In this document: piece by piece, positions 20,252 through 30,529 of the stretch
Numbering within the stretch: the stretch's first letter is position 1
How the letters are laid out: every line of letters begins with the position of its first letter
Assembly (NCBI GenBank): GCA_033064195.1
Contig: JARBJD010000321.1
Location: 1 to 64,000, forward strand
Direction of reading: 5' to 3'
Length of the DNA stretch: 64,000 nt
Source: Blattamonas nauphoetae
Lineage: Eukaryota > Preaxostyla > Oxymonadida
Position numbers and translations under genes: made by a program
The notes under the pieces: generated by a model
Database searches by the model: none
Told to the model about the DNA's origin: nothing
What the model saw: the letters and a program-made list of their open reading frames with translations, nothing else

Positions 20252-23200
20252 TAGGCTTGTCTGACCGGCCAAAAGTGTCGGTCAGTGTCAGTTCAAAAAA
20301 CTTCAAAGGGTCAGATCTCGATATATCTTTTAATTGTGAGCTATTTCCCTAAAAGTCGAAACTCGGCAAAACTACATGTCCAGAGAATCTTCCTGAAACC
20401 GTTTGATAGCCTCATTTCTTTTGTTTGTGCAATGCACATCTTGATCACCATCTTTATGAATATTTAGAGCTCAATAGTCTCACTATATTCTTCTCTACCT
20501 TATTCATGCATTTGAGACGCTTATTTCTCTCTTTCTCTGCCGCCTTCTCATTGTTCTTTAGAATACACGCAGATCCAACCTCTCCCTCGTCTTCCTCAAA
20601 GCTGTCTCGTCTGATAGCGTTTTTGCAAGCCCAACTATCAGAGACGGAAGATACGGACTTGATAATCACCAACTGCAGCTATTCCAGCTGTTGGGAAGGT
20701 TCAGATCGAAAGCAAATCACAAGGCTCAACTTTGTTCGTTTCGAACGAGCGAATCTGCTTATTTGTCACTATTATCTGTGAAGACTTTGGTATCATGCAT
20801 CATTCTTTATTCATCACATCACTTTTCTTTCTTATTGTTGCTCAGAAACGAAGATATCATCGATCCACTGTCAGTCGCACCCGATTGGAGAATACAAGAT
20901 ACCAAATGTACAATCTCCTCCCCCGACTCATTAAGAAAGTGAAAAAACTCGGTTCTATCTTTCTTTTTAGGAATTCCAGTTTCACTGATGTCAAACTGAA
21001 CTGCGTCCAAAAATATCACATTTTCTCAGTCGTAGACGTGAAAGAAGCAATAGAGGAAAAACCTGCAGCAGAAGAAGAGTCACGACAGATGAAACAAGCA
21101 GTTGTTCAATCTGTCTCGATGTCTGTCGCACTCTCAATCACATCCTGCGACACTCTGGCCCTCTCTGGTCTTCTCTTCGAAAACTGTGCTGGGCAGTCGG
21201 CCTCGTCGCTCTTCATCGATTCATCGTCGAGTGTCTCCCTCACCACTCCCATCGCGTCGTCGTTCAGCGTCTGTTCATCACCGCGTTCTTCAGTCAATGG
21301 AGACATATCAACTGTCTTTCTCCCTCACGCAGCGTCCATCACAATCGACCCAGAAGATGGAACAGACGAGCAGTTCTGCTGGTCAACAAGTGTCGGGTGT
21401 CAATCGCTCTCTCCATCACCAGCAAGAAGACCATCACTGTCACTGGGTTGGGTTCAGCACGTTCGCTGATGGTCATGCAATCGACCGCTCAGAGCTTTGC
21501 TCATCTTACTGATGGCTCTCTCTCGCTCACCTCACTCGGCTTCACAGAAACAGCTTCACAGATTGGAGTATCTCGGCAGAAGTCGTTCTTCGATGTGAAA
21601 GGTGGATCTCTTCGTCCCGAATGCGTCGAATTCGTCCCTCCTTCATTCTCTGGAACCAGCAGCTTCGTCAAGATGAGTGGAGCGTGGATACTGTCGCTGA
21701 AGAGTGTTTTCATCTCTCGCGAATCGTTCTCGTCTGGGGATGTTGTGATGAAGAGTGTGTCGATCAGCACAGCTGGGATGACTGGAAGTCATGAAGTGTT
21801 TCTGGAGGGACAAGTTGTGGGAGCTGTCATTTCTGATGATTGGACGAGTCTGATTGGGACGAACACCACGATGACTAAAGCTCAGTTGGAGCAAGTTTTT
21901 TTGGTCAGATTCGATAAACACGACGAACATCGGACCGCTTGGGTATCATTTGTATCCACACACGAATGGAGCTGTGTTTATGTCGGAAGGGTTCTGGGAT
22001 CATGGAAAGTGTGGTCAGGAGCGTCTTCATTGCTCGTCACTCGATTTCGCCTTCTCGCTGCTCACTCACACGAAGACCGAAATCAGCCTGGGCTCAAACA
22101 TCACTCTCTCAACTCTTCTCGAATGCCCTGAGACAGGTGCGTCGATCTCTTCGTCTTCTGAGGCATCACTGCTTTTTGAATCTGATGGACAGATAATTGT
22201 GGAAGTTGGCTCACTCACTTTGTCGTCGATTGACATCACACTTCCCTCATCGCTCTCACAGTCTCTGCTCGTTGTGAAAGGAAGCACACTGACCCTCTCC
22301 AGCACAGTGACGATCACGACCCCTCCCTCAGCCGCTCACACGGCGTCGCTGTTCAAGATTGAAGGAGGGAGACTCGCACTATCAGGAACCGTGTTCGATT
22401 TCGCTGTTCGCTTCTCGTCGTCGTCATCTCTTCTCACTCAAACGGGAGGGAACATTGAATTGAGCACTATTGCGTTGTCGTCGCTCACATTGACCTCGGC
22501 AAGTATGATCACAATGGAAGGAGCATCGACAATGTATGTGTCTACTGGCTGTGAATTCAAAACGATCTCTGGCAGACAGAAAGTGGAGGAGGGGCGTTCC
22601 TGAGCACAAATGGAAACAACAACCAGATTGTGTCAATTACAAACTGCTCGTTCGAGTCGGTGTCGTCGGAGGGAGATGGAGGAGTGATTCTGGCTCAGCT
22701 GGGAGCAGGATCGAAACTGACGGTTGCAGACACGACATTCAAATTGTATTCGTCGTCTGGGAAGGGAGGAGCTTTGTCGATTGTGCTCTCATCGACAGGT
22801 TCATTCGCTGTTGAAGCAGGGACGTCATTCGAATCATGCTCAGCGATTATGAGTGGATCTGCAGTGTTTGTGGAAGCACAGTCACTGGCCTCAGCCATCA
22901 CCAAAACAAGCATGACATTCCTCTCGCCTTTCCCACTCACTCCAACGGCAGCGCCGGTGGACATGCATCGAGGATGGAACACAGTGAACTCGTCAGACGA
23001 TATTCCTCTTGTGCTGTTCCTGGCTGATGTGAGATCGACAGGATTCGCAAGTTCGAGTGGGTCCGATGGGGAGCTATGTGGCTTCTCTGTGAATCCTTGC
23101 TCGTCAATCGATCTTGTTCAGACCCGACTAGCAGCGAATGACTCGAAAACGGAAGGAAAGCTGAATCCGATCACGCTCGAACTCCAAACTGCTCTTGACC

Positions 23201-24018
23201 AATCGACGCCGTTTTCGTGTGGTGGACACAAAGCGATGATCACTGGAAACACAATCACACTCTCGAAGACGGGTCAGTTCACAACATCCTCAGCCGAATC
23301 TGTCCTGACTCTCTCCTCGCTAACCATCCTCTTCGCCTCTTCGCAGACCAAACCAGCCATTTCAGTGTCGTTGGGGAAGATTGTGGTTTCTGGTTGAACA
23401 ATCAGGAATGGAGATGCAGACATTCATGCCGTGTTTGGATCGGTTTCGGGAGGGCTGTTGGAACTGAGTGGGACGAACACGATGAAATTGGTGTCCCCTT
23501 CCTCCTCGCTCTTCGATGTGACATCTGGGACTCTGAAGATAGAATCAGGAACGGCACTGACTCACTCAACCACACAACGGACATCATCTCTGTTCGTTCG
23601 GAATGGAGGATCGACTCTCTCCTCGACAGCCTGAAGTGGATTGTTCAGATCTCGTCCACTCAACTCAAAGCAAGACAAATAAAAGCGAGGAACTGATCCA
23701 ATATGGCAGCTATCACTTTTTTATTGAGAGAGGATGTTAAGCTCGATCTTGTGCCCGTAACTGTTTTTTCTGAACATTTGAGGAATTACTCTCCGAAAAT
23801 AAGAGTGATAGAGCTGAAGTGCAATGATAATAAATCAATTGTGGCATATCCGAAGGAAATTCAAGGATTCTTTGGTTAATGATTCGAATTTCGGTTGTTT
23901 TGGAAACCACTTCGGAGAAACGATATCTCTCGACTATGGGTTCAGAAATTTCTCCGGTCAGTGACCGTCAGTACTTTTCGGTGAAAACTGACCGGTCAGT
24001 GCCGGTCAGCCATGCCTA
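20252..24018. mobile_element. T1: 3.8-kb inverted-repeat transposon carrying a captured beta-helix gene fragment
   Basis: Ends TAGGC...GCCTA, with inverted GTCTGACCGGCC-type termini and several subterminal copies of CCGGTCAG. An 8-bp duplication CGAACGGA flanks it (20244-20251, 24019-24026); G2 at about 32540 has the empty site. The ~85 bp at the left end and ~110 bp at the right end are homologous to those of T2 (42274-44283), but the interiors are unrelated. No transposase is visible. The 8-bp duplication suggests the hAT superfamily, but the terminal sequence alone does not settle it. The interior is mostly a captured host-like coding region. Confidence 0.88.
20540..23690 (+). pseudogene. 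captured fragment of a beta-helix surface protein gene inside T1
   Basis: Successive open stretches in different frames (20732-21469, 21397-22131, 21950-22603, 22630-23397, 23431-23634) have the composition and periodicity of a right-handed beta-helix: short Ser/Thr-rich strands of the form SLTLSSIDITL, GGRLALSGTVF, NCSFESVSSEGDGGVIL, GKGGALSIVL, with conserved Asn, Cys and Gly-Gly turns. This is the same fold family as the receptor at 46714-52122. No signal peptide, transmembrane helix or kinase tail is included. Frame changes and a TGA at 23396 show that it is not a working gene in this form. Confidence 0.7.
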
Positions 24019-24731
24019 CGAACGGACTATTCGAACACTCCCGATCGGCTTGTTCCGCAATGACGGTGACCCAGATGACGACCTTCCACCCACTCTCCTC
24101 AACACTTCGTTGTGTGCGTTTCATGTGCTCTGTCGACGAGGAGTGCATTTCAGTCTGATGACTTTGAAATATGTGAATCGTGGGCAACATCTGACCGTCT
24201 TATTATGGATGTTTTCGACTCCTCTCATCTCCGACACCTTTCGTCTCTTTCTTCATTTCCCTCCGCCACTTGTCGTTCGCTTCTTCAGTTGCCTTCTGTG
24301 GATGGTGCCGTATCATTCCATTCGTGTTGGCCATTTCGGGGTGTTGATGACTCTCCTCTTCGCCACAGCCCCTTTCGGCGACTTTCTAATGTTGAAAAAA
24401 CTGTACCGATCAGTTGATCCACGGAACATCCACAAAGAAAATTCACTCGAATCGATGGTCACAACTGATTGTGAATCGATCGAATGGCTGAACATTCCCA
24501 CTGGATTCGGATCTGCTCTCGCTCACTCAAAGACACGCGTGAATACCAAGCGGTGGGATCCTCACGTCGAATCAGACATCCATCCCGATGGTCCTCACAA
24601 TACCGCTCACTTCAGCACAGCCGCTTCGGACATTCTGTGCACCGCCCTTCTAGTAGGTGCTGTTCAAACCTCGGTCCCTCTGATAATGAGAAGTGGTCGT
24701 GAGTAATGGGTTGGTCACGAAGATCAAAATA

Positions 24732-25922
24732 ATGACGACACATTCAGAAACTTCAGCTGCAGCAGACACTGCCCCTTCCGACCAAATACCACCTGATGTC
24801 ATCAGACAGATTATTAGTGGTATTAGAACCGCAGACCCAGCGTTTTTCGACGCGCTATCGTTAAAGCAATCTCACACGGCTCAGGCCACAACGCCGGAAG
24901 TACCACCTTCCCAGCGTCGCGGGACAACTATACCTCCCACGCGAGCACCTTCTCCGATTAGAAAACGCAAGCGTTCACGTCCAACGGACCCGGTCGACGA
25001 TGACAGTTCCGACAGCTCGGAATCATCCAACACATCTTCTGGCGGTTCCATTCCGTCCAGTCATTACTCTCGTCAGAATGAGCGAGAAAGATCTCTTTAT
25101 TCGGCCGGACATAGGTCGGAAGGGAAGCAGCACAAAAAGCACAGATCAAAGGAGGGGCGACGCAAATCTCGTTCTCTTGGAAGAAAAAACCGCTCATCAA
25201 AGATGAAACGGAATCTATTACCACCACATCTGGATCTACAAGACCCCTACATCGCTCTGTATCAGGACTCAGATTTCAGTCCCATCCATCGAAAGGATCC
25301 AGCGACGAGTTTGAAAAAGAAGCTGAAAAAGAGGCATACGAAGTTCACCACGGACTGGGTTAAGAATGTTCTGCCTCCGCAATTGATTGACGAATTAACC
25401 CGGGCATCATACAACTCTCGAAGAGATTTGGAAATACAGACTCAGTTTTCGGACGATCCTCCAAAACTTAACAGTCCACTAGGAGTTCAGCAGCAGATGC
25501 TCAGGATGGCAACACAACACAGCCTTGTTGCAGCAGCTTTAATTGGCGAAGTTCACACCCAAATTTCAACGTCTGATCCTACCTCCCCCATCCTCTCAAA
25601 GATCCTAGACGCGATCCTCATTTCATCGGATGCCGCCTCACGAACATATCACGCACTATATGTCGACGAGAAGAACTTCATGGACATGATGGACCAGATG
25701 AACATTCGACGCCCTCTCTCGAATGATGTGAGTTTACTTCCACGTTCCACTTCCTCTTATCAACAAACTCAGACAGGTTTCGATCAGACCACTCAAATGA
25801 TTGGCCCAGCGCCGATGACACATATGCAGTCTGGCGCTGCTTTCTCACCGAGAGGGGGGCAGGGCCGTACCCCCGTCAAACAATTCGGTCCTCACCGACA
25901 CTACAACAGGAAAGGCCAGTAG
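24732..25922 (+). CDS. D1 part: ORF1 (Gag-like)
   Basis: First open frame of the DIRS element: Ser/Arg/Lys-rich basic N-terminal half and a helical second half, similar in layout to ORF1 of D2. Confidence 0.75.
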   Translation: MTTHSETSAAADTAPSDQIPPDVIRQIISGIRTADPAFFDALSLKQSHTAQATTPEVPPSQRRGTTIPPTRAPSPIRKRKRSRPTDPVDDDSSDSSESSNTSSGGSIPSSHYSRQNERERSLYSAGHRSEGKQHKKHRSKEGRRKSRSLGRKNRSSKMKRNLLPPHLDLQDPYIALYQDSDFSPIHRKDPATSLKKKLKKRHTKFTTDWVKNVLPPQLIDELTRASYNSRRDLEIQTQFSDDPPKLNSPLGVQQQMLRMATQHSLVAAALIGEVHTQISTSDPTSPILSKILDAILISSDAASRTYHALYVDEKNFMDMMDQMNIRRPLSNDVSLLPRSTSSYQQTQTGFDQTTQMIGPAPMTHMQSGAAFSPRGGQGRTPVKQFGPHRHYNRKGQ

Positions 25923-26071
25923 AGTCGGAATTAAAGCAGGAGGATGTCAAGATAACAGGGAGACTCCTGGACAGAATCTCACTGTGGGCAGATATTGGTG
26001 GGAAGGATATTATTCAAGCGGGAGCTCTTTGGGAGTGGAAGGAGGCCGACTCACCGGACAGACTGCGCCTA

Positions 26072-27420
26072 TTGGGAAGAGCACCACCGTTCAGAGGGAA
26101 AACGGAGGAGATGGAAGCTTACAATCAACTTCTTCAAGAGGAACTTCGAATGGGTGCAGTGGAGGAAATACAGCCGGAGACAGCGGAACTGATTCTCCCC
26201 ACATTCCTCGTCGCAAAGAAGGGAGGGAAATACAGAAAGGTGATAGATGCATCTCACCTAAACAGAGAGATCAAAACGACTCACTTCAAAATGGAAAACA
26301 TTCAAACCGCCTTTCCTCTAATCAACACTCACTCCTGGCTAACAACCATCGACATACAGTCTGCGTATCTGCACATCCATCTCTCGCCACCATCACGCAA
26401 GTTCCTCTGCTTTCAATTTCAACACAAGACGTACCAGTTCAAAGCACTGCCTTTCGGATTGGCAACCGCACCCCGAACGTTCTCGAAGACGATGAAGATC
26501 GCTGTGAAGGCATTGAGGGAGGAGTTGAAGATCTCAATAGTCTTTTATCTGGACGACTTACTCCTGATAGCGGACTCCAGAGGACGAGGCGAGAAGCAAG
26601 ACAGTTCAGGCGGTTCAGAGACTCCGCCAGCTGGGTTTCGTGATAGCGGAGGACAAATGTCTCCTCCGTCCCAGCCAGGAGGCGGAGTTCCTCGGCTGGT
26701 TACTCAACTCGAAGGACCAGACTGTCAAAGTGACGGATTGCAGACGAAAGAAGCTCCTGTCGTTACTCAAATCCCAGACTCTCTCCTGCCAACAGAGGGC
26801 AATGATCTCATTGAAACACCTCTCCAGCTTAATCGGCTCACTCAGTTTTCTGCGTATTTCAATTCCAGAAGCAAGTCTATATCTCCGAAGGCATCAAACG
26901 CTCCTGTCATCAACCGTCCACAAGTTTGGATGGAACGGCAAGGTTCGCCTCACTCCCCAACTCCTGGGGGGAATTACAGTTTTGGAAGAAGCGCCTGACA
27001 AACAACTCTCCGTTCTCCTTCCAACCGACAGTGAGCCAAGCCTCAATCACCACGGACGCCAGTCCGACAGGCTGGGGAGCGACACTCCAGTTAACTGGTT
27101 CGACTGTTTATTTCCACGGGTTCTGGAACATACAGGAGCGCTCGCACACGAGCAATTGGAAAGAGACTGCAGCGGTGGGTCGGAGCGTTCGAGCAGCTGC
27201 GAAGCATTTGAGACGAGCTCGAGTCTCCTCACTCTCGATTCTATCGGACAATACAGCCGCTGTCTACAACCTGCGGAGACAACGCGCAGGTCTTCCTCTC
27301 CTCGAAATAACCAGGAGTGTCTTCAAGACGTTCAAACGGCTCGGCCTTCACCTCCAGTCGATCAACCACATCCCGGGCAAAGCCAACTCAGTCTCGGATG
27401 CGCTCTCACGACTCCCCCCG
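26072..27420 (+). CDS. D1 part: reverse transcriptase and RNase H region
   Basis: Reverse transcriptase motifs include LTTIDIQSAYLH, FGLATAPRTF and the catalytic YLDD; RNase H follows with ITTDASPTGWGA, ETAAV, LSDNTAAV and a final GKANSVSDALSR. Confidence 0.85.
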
Positions 27421-27849
27421 CACAGCGAATATCATCTCCTGCCACAAGCTCTTCAACTGGTCAAGGACAAATGGAACTTCGATCCCGGGATGGATCTTTT
27501 CGCGAGCGTCAAGAACAAACAATGCGCAATGTATTTCTCTCTCTCAGGGGCGAAAGAAGAAGCTGGAGGAGGGGTAATGGACCAAGATTGGTCCGAGATG
27601 ACAATGAATCTCCTGATCCACCCCCCAATTTTGATGATCTCGAAAGTAGTGAGGAAGCTCATGATACAGAGACCGAAGAGAGCTCTCCTAATTACTCCGG
27701 CGTGGAGAGCCCAACCGTGGTCCACTCTTCTGTCACAACTCGATTGCAAGCATATGTTGTTGGGAGAGTACAGTCAACTGACAGCCCTCGACAATCCTCT
27801 CGAGGACTTGAAGCTACCACCAGGCTCGATTCTGGCGTCTCTCATAGAA

Positions 27850-28928
27850 TGACACTCTCCCCACCCCGAACCTTCTTCCGCTCTCTGTGTGCCCTTCGCA
27901 ACTACGGCGAGAAACTGATACGGCTGGAGGAGACAAGATATAAGTCGGAGGCGAAGTGGAGGCGCGCATGGAAACTATTCGAAGAGTATTGTTTGGATAA
28001 TCACCTCTCCCCAGAAGATCTCGTCAAGAAGGGCGGGGAGATCCAGAAGATACTGGCAGAGTTCGCCATCCACCTCCAGGACAAATTCAATGAGTCTCCC
28101 TCTATTCCTCGCCAAATACTCGCGCACGTCAAGTCAAGTCTTCAGCTTTTCCACACCGAACTTGCCTTAGACAAGACAGCCCTTCTCTCTATTCAGAAGC
28201 TGATAGCAAAGCAGAATCCACAGAAGACGACGCCAATGTATACGAGCATGTGGAACGTCAATATGATACTGAGGTGGGCACAAACGACCTTCGAGGAAGC
28301 CAAGTCCAATCCAGACCTCCAACAGACAAGGGCAATTGTTCTCATCCTGACTTATTCCTGCTGTCGCCGCGAGGAACTGGTGCATCTCAAGTGGAAGAGA
28401 ATCGAATGGCCTCGTCCCTCAATGGACGAGGGGGTCAATCGCGTGGTGATCTCGGTCATTCAGAAGCAACGCCAGGACGTGTTTCATCAGAAGTTCATTG
28501 AGGACGAAGGCGCTCCGGACTATTCTCCCTATGTCGCTCTCCAGGCCCACCTCCACAATGTCCAGGCCGTCACTGACCAACTTTCGTCTCTTCCGCATGC
28601 GGACCTCTCACACACATGGGTCGACTTCTCCACCGGCAAGCCACTCAACCAACAGCGGATCACAGACAGGATCAAGAGGGTCTTCAGGGAGGCAGGCATA
28701 CCTGAGACGTTCGGGCCCTACTCCATTAAACACGCTGCCATTTCATACCTCCGCCTCGTGAGACGAGTCAACCTCCGGACTCTCAACGCACACGTCGGAT
28801 GGAGTCCCGGCTCAACAGTCGCCGATGAATACTATGCCCGTCCCATCCTATTCGGCGTCGGCTACCCTGTCCTTTCATCGTCTTGGTGGCAGCCCTTAAA
28901 CGGGAGTCACGGTCTCTCAGACGACTAA
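27850..28928 (+). CDS. D1 part: tyrosine recombinase
   Basis: C-terminal catalytic region with the Arg of CCRREELVHLKW, a YSIKHAAISYLR block (His-x-x-Arg type), HVGWSP and a closing Tyr in DEYYARP. Confidence 0.85.
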
Positions 28929-29007
28929 GCATCTGATGGTCAGGCTCTAATTATGGATGTTCTTCATTTCATTCTTTCACCATCTTCCTTTCTTTCTGTT
29001 CCTTTCA

Positions 29008-29085
29008 AGGCTCATTATCAGAGGGACCGAGGTTTGAACAGCACCTACTAGAAGGGCGGTGCTTGTAACAAACCGAGGTACCTCT
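29008..29085. repeat. D1 internal complementary region
   Basis: Contains the complement of the extreme left end (word CCGCCCTTCTAGTAGGT) directly joined to the complement of the right end (word GTTTGTTACAAGCAC), as DIRS elements use to rebuild full ends through a circular intermediate. Confidence 0.85.
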
Positions 29086-29684
29086 TGATTGCCTGCTACC
29101 ACAAGCCGCGAGGGGCAGGGGACTAGTTTCTACTTCCTTTTGGAACACTCTTTTACAAGACTTGCAACAGTTTTTTGTTCTCCGTTGGAGATTTTCTGTT
29201 ACAAGCACTAAAACAATTTTTGTTACCTCTTTCGTCGCAAGCGACAGTCCCTTTCATCATTGGTTCGCCCTGATGATTGGAAAGAGTAATGATACCAAGC
29301 GTTTCTAATTATTGAAATGTTTCGTCATTATGTTGGCTCTCTATTGACCAACCCATTACTCACGACCACTTCTCATTATCAGAGGTACCTCGGTTTGTTA
29401 CAATGGACAAGACGAGAAGTGTGAGAGATGGAATCTCTCTCGTCGGGTCTTTGGTTCGAATGTTGACTTCCGACAGTTTGAGTTTCGCTTCTTCTTCATC
29501 TCTTCAGATCCCGCATTGAACACTTTGTCATTTGAGAGACTTCTCGGTTGTTCCAAGGCGATTCTGTGTGTCTTCTTCTTTCTCTCATTTCTTCAGCTCA
29601 CCAATTCCAGCGGAAGTGTCGGTGAACTTGGAGTTTGTGAAGAGACTTGTCAGTTTGTACAGTGTTTCGAATGTGATGGAAGAA

Positions 29685-29999
29685 CGGAAAAGCATGATAT
29701 CTCGAATATTGTCCATTTTCAAGCTGAATTTGTCGTGAAAACACCAATTCCCAAAATCAACATCCATATAGTGAAAAAAAAGGATCGTGTTAGATCATCA
29801 GTGATCGGACGAATTGGATGGTGACTTGCAGGCTTTTTGGTTATCTCCAGTAGATTCATCCTGTTATTCTCTCTTCCCTCTCAGCCATGCACAAGATGTT
29901 GTGATCAGTTTCATTGATCGTCAGAAATCCACAACCAGACACACTACACTCGTTGCACCAGACATATTCCCAAACCACCAGGCACACTACACCCATGCC
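29685..29999. mobile_element. remnant of an M3-like inverted-repeat element
   Basis: The right end (ACTCGTTGCACCAG, AAACCACCAG, CACCCATGCC) matches the right end of M3 (ACTCGTTGCACCAG, AAACCACCAG, ACCCATGCC). Host G1 sequence resumes at 30000 and matches G2 from about 33621. The left end is not recognisable and about 200 bp of G1 are missing, so the element or its insertion site suffered a deletion. Confidence 0.55.
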
Positions 30000-30083
30000 T
30001 TGTGAGCAGCTTGTCCCAATTTGGGGATGCATCGAATTTGTTCACCCAGAGATTCAAGCACATCTATAATCGATGTATCATCA

Positions 30084-30529
30084 CATCGGTTGTGCCGAGT
30101 GATAAGAAAAAAAACTGTCATTTTTGCCTTGCGACGACGCAGGACCAGAACAATCTATTGTTGATGTTTCGAGGACAACAGTTCTTGGATCCTCCCCACT
30201 TTGGCCCTCTTTCTTTATTTCTTTCCCACATCGTTCAGAAAGAGAAGGAGATGTCGATAGCTTCTCCAATCGGTGATTCTTCAGTGTTTGAGTTCTCCAC
30301 CTCATCTTCCTACACCCCTCGCCAAACAGTCCAATCTGCAACTTTTCGTTTTGAGGGTCGTCCACCCGAATCTGATGTAATTGTTTATGATCGTTTTCTT
30401 CTCATTTTAAGATTCAGAACCAAAACACAGACAAAAATAGATACGCTTAAATAAGTAACTATTCTCAATCCACAACATTCGCACTGATATCATTGATCTC
30501 AACTTCGACTCGTGAGTCACAACAATCCA
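30084..30529 (+). repeat. 5' flanking block of G2 (partner 17205-17650)
   Basis: Near-identical to the block in front of G1 at an offset of 12,879 bp; its left border abuts the remains of the G1 3' end, so G1 and G2 are a direct tandem duplication. Confidence 0.85.

Larger units (their letters stand above)
24639..29403 (+). mobile_element. D1: DIRS-type tyrosine-recombinase retroelement
   Basis: About 4.8 kb, inserted in host gene G1. Inverted terminal repeats (left about 24639-24713, right about 29349-29403) and an internal complementary region at about 29008-29085 that joins the complements of the outermost left and right ends: the DIRS arrangement. Parts in order: ORF1, reverse transcriptase with RNase H, and tyrosine recombinase, in the overlapping frames usual for the family. 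It looks whole or nearly so, with few if any breaks; I did not count them. Terminal repeats are almost identical, so probably young. No target duplication, as expected for this mechanism. Confidence 0.9.
17651..30080 (+). pseudogene. G1: intron-bearing family gene split by three insertions
   Basis: Paralog of G2. Exons: 17651-17788, 17850-17973, 18008-18579, 18615 onward. Introns 17789-17849 (61 bp), 17974-18007 (34 bp) and 18580-18614 (35 bp) all have GT-AG borders, and the phases join without stops. A further ~108-bp intron ending near 19660 is possible. Exon 4 is then broken by M1 (19713-20194), resumes at 20195-20251, is broken by T1 (20252-24018), resumes at 24019-24638 and is broken by D1 (24639-29403). 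The 3' exons resume at 29404 with an intron at 29566-29596, match G2 to about 29684, and the last ~80 bp (30000-30080) follow a further inserted remnant. The gene cannot give a full product. The protein is helical, with no known domain; landmarks shared with G2 are ECIDDLFNFID-like, AAFFLFKDLVETSCVLPLLP, FPAAEFDWDGLI and CESIEWLNIPTGF. Confidence 0.8.

Noticed and set aside
29450-29460. GGTTCGAATG as a tRNA box B
   Set aside because: No box A upstream and the segment is part of the G1 3' exon region.
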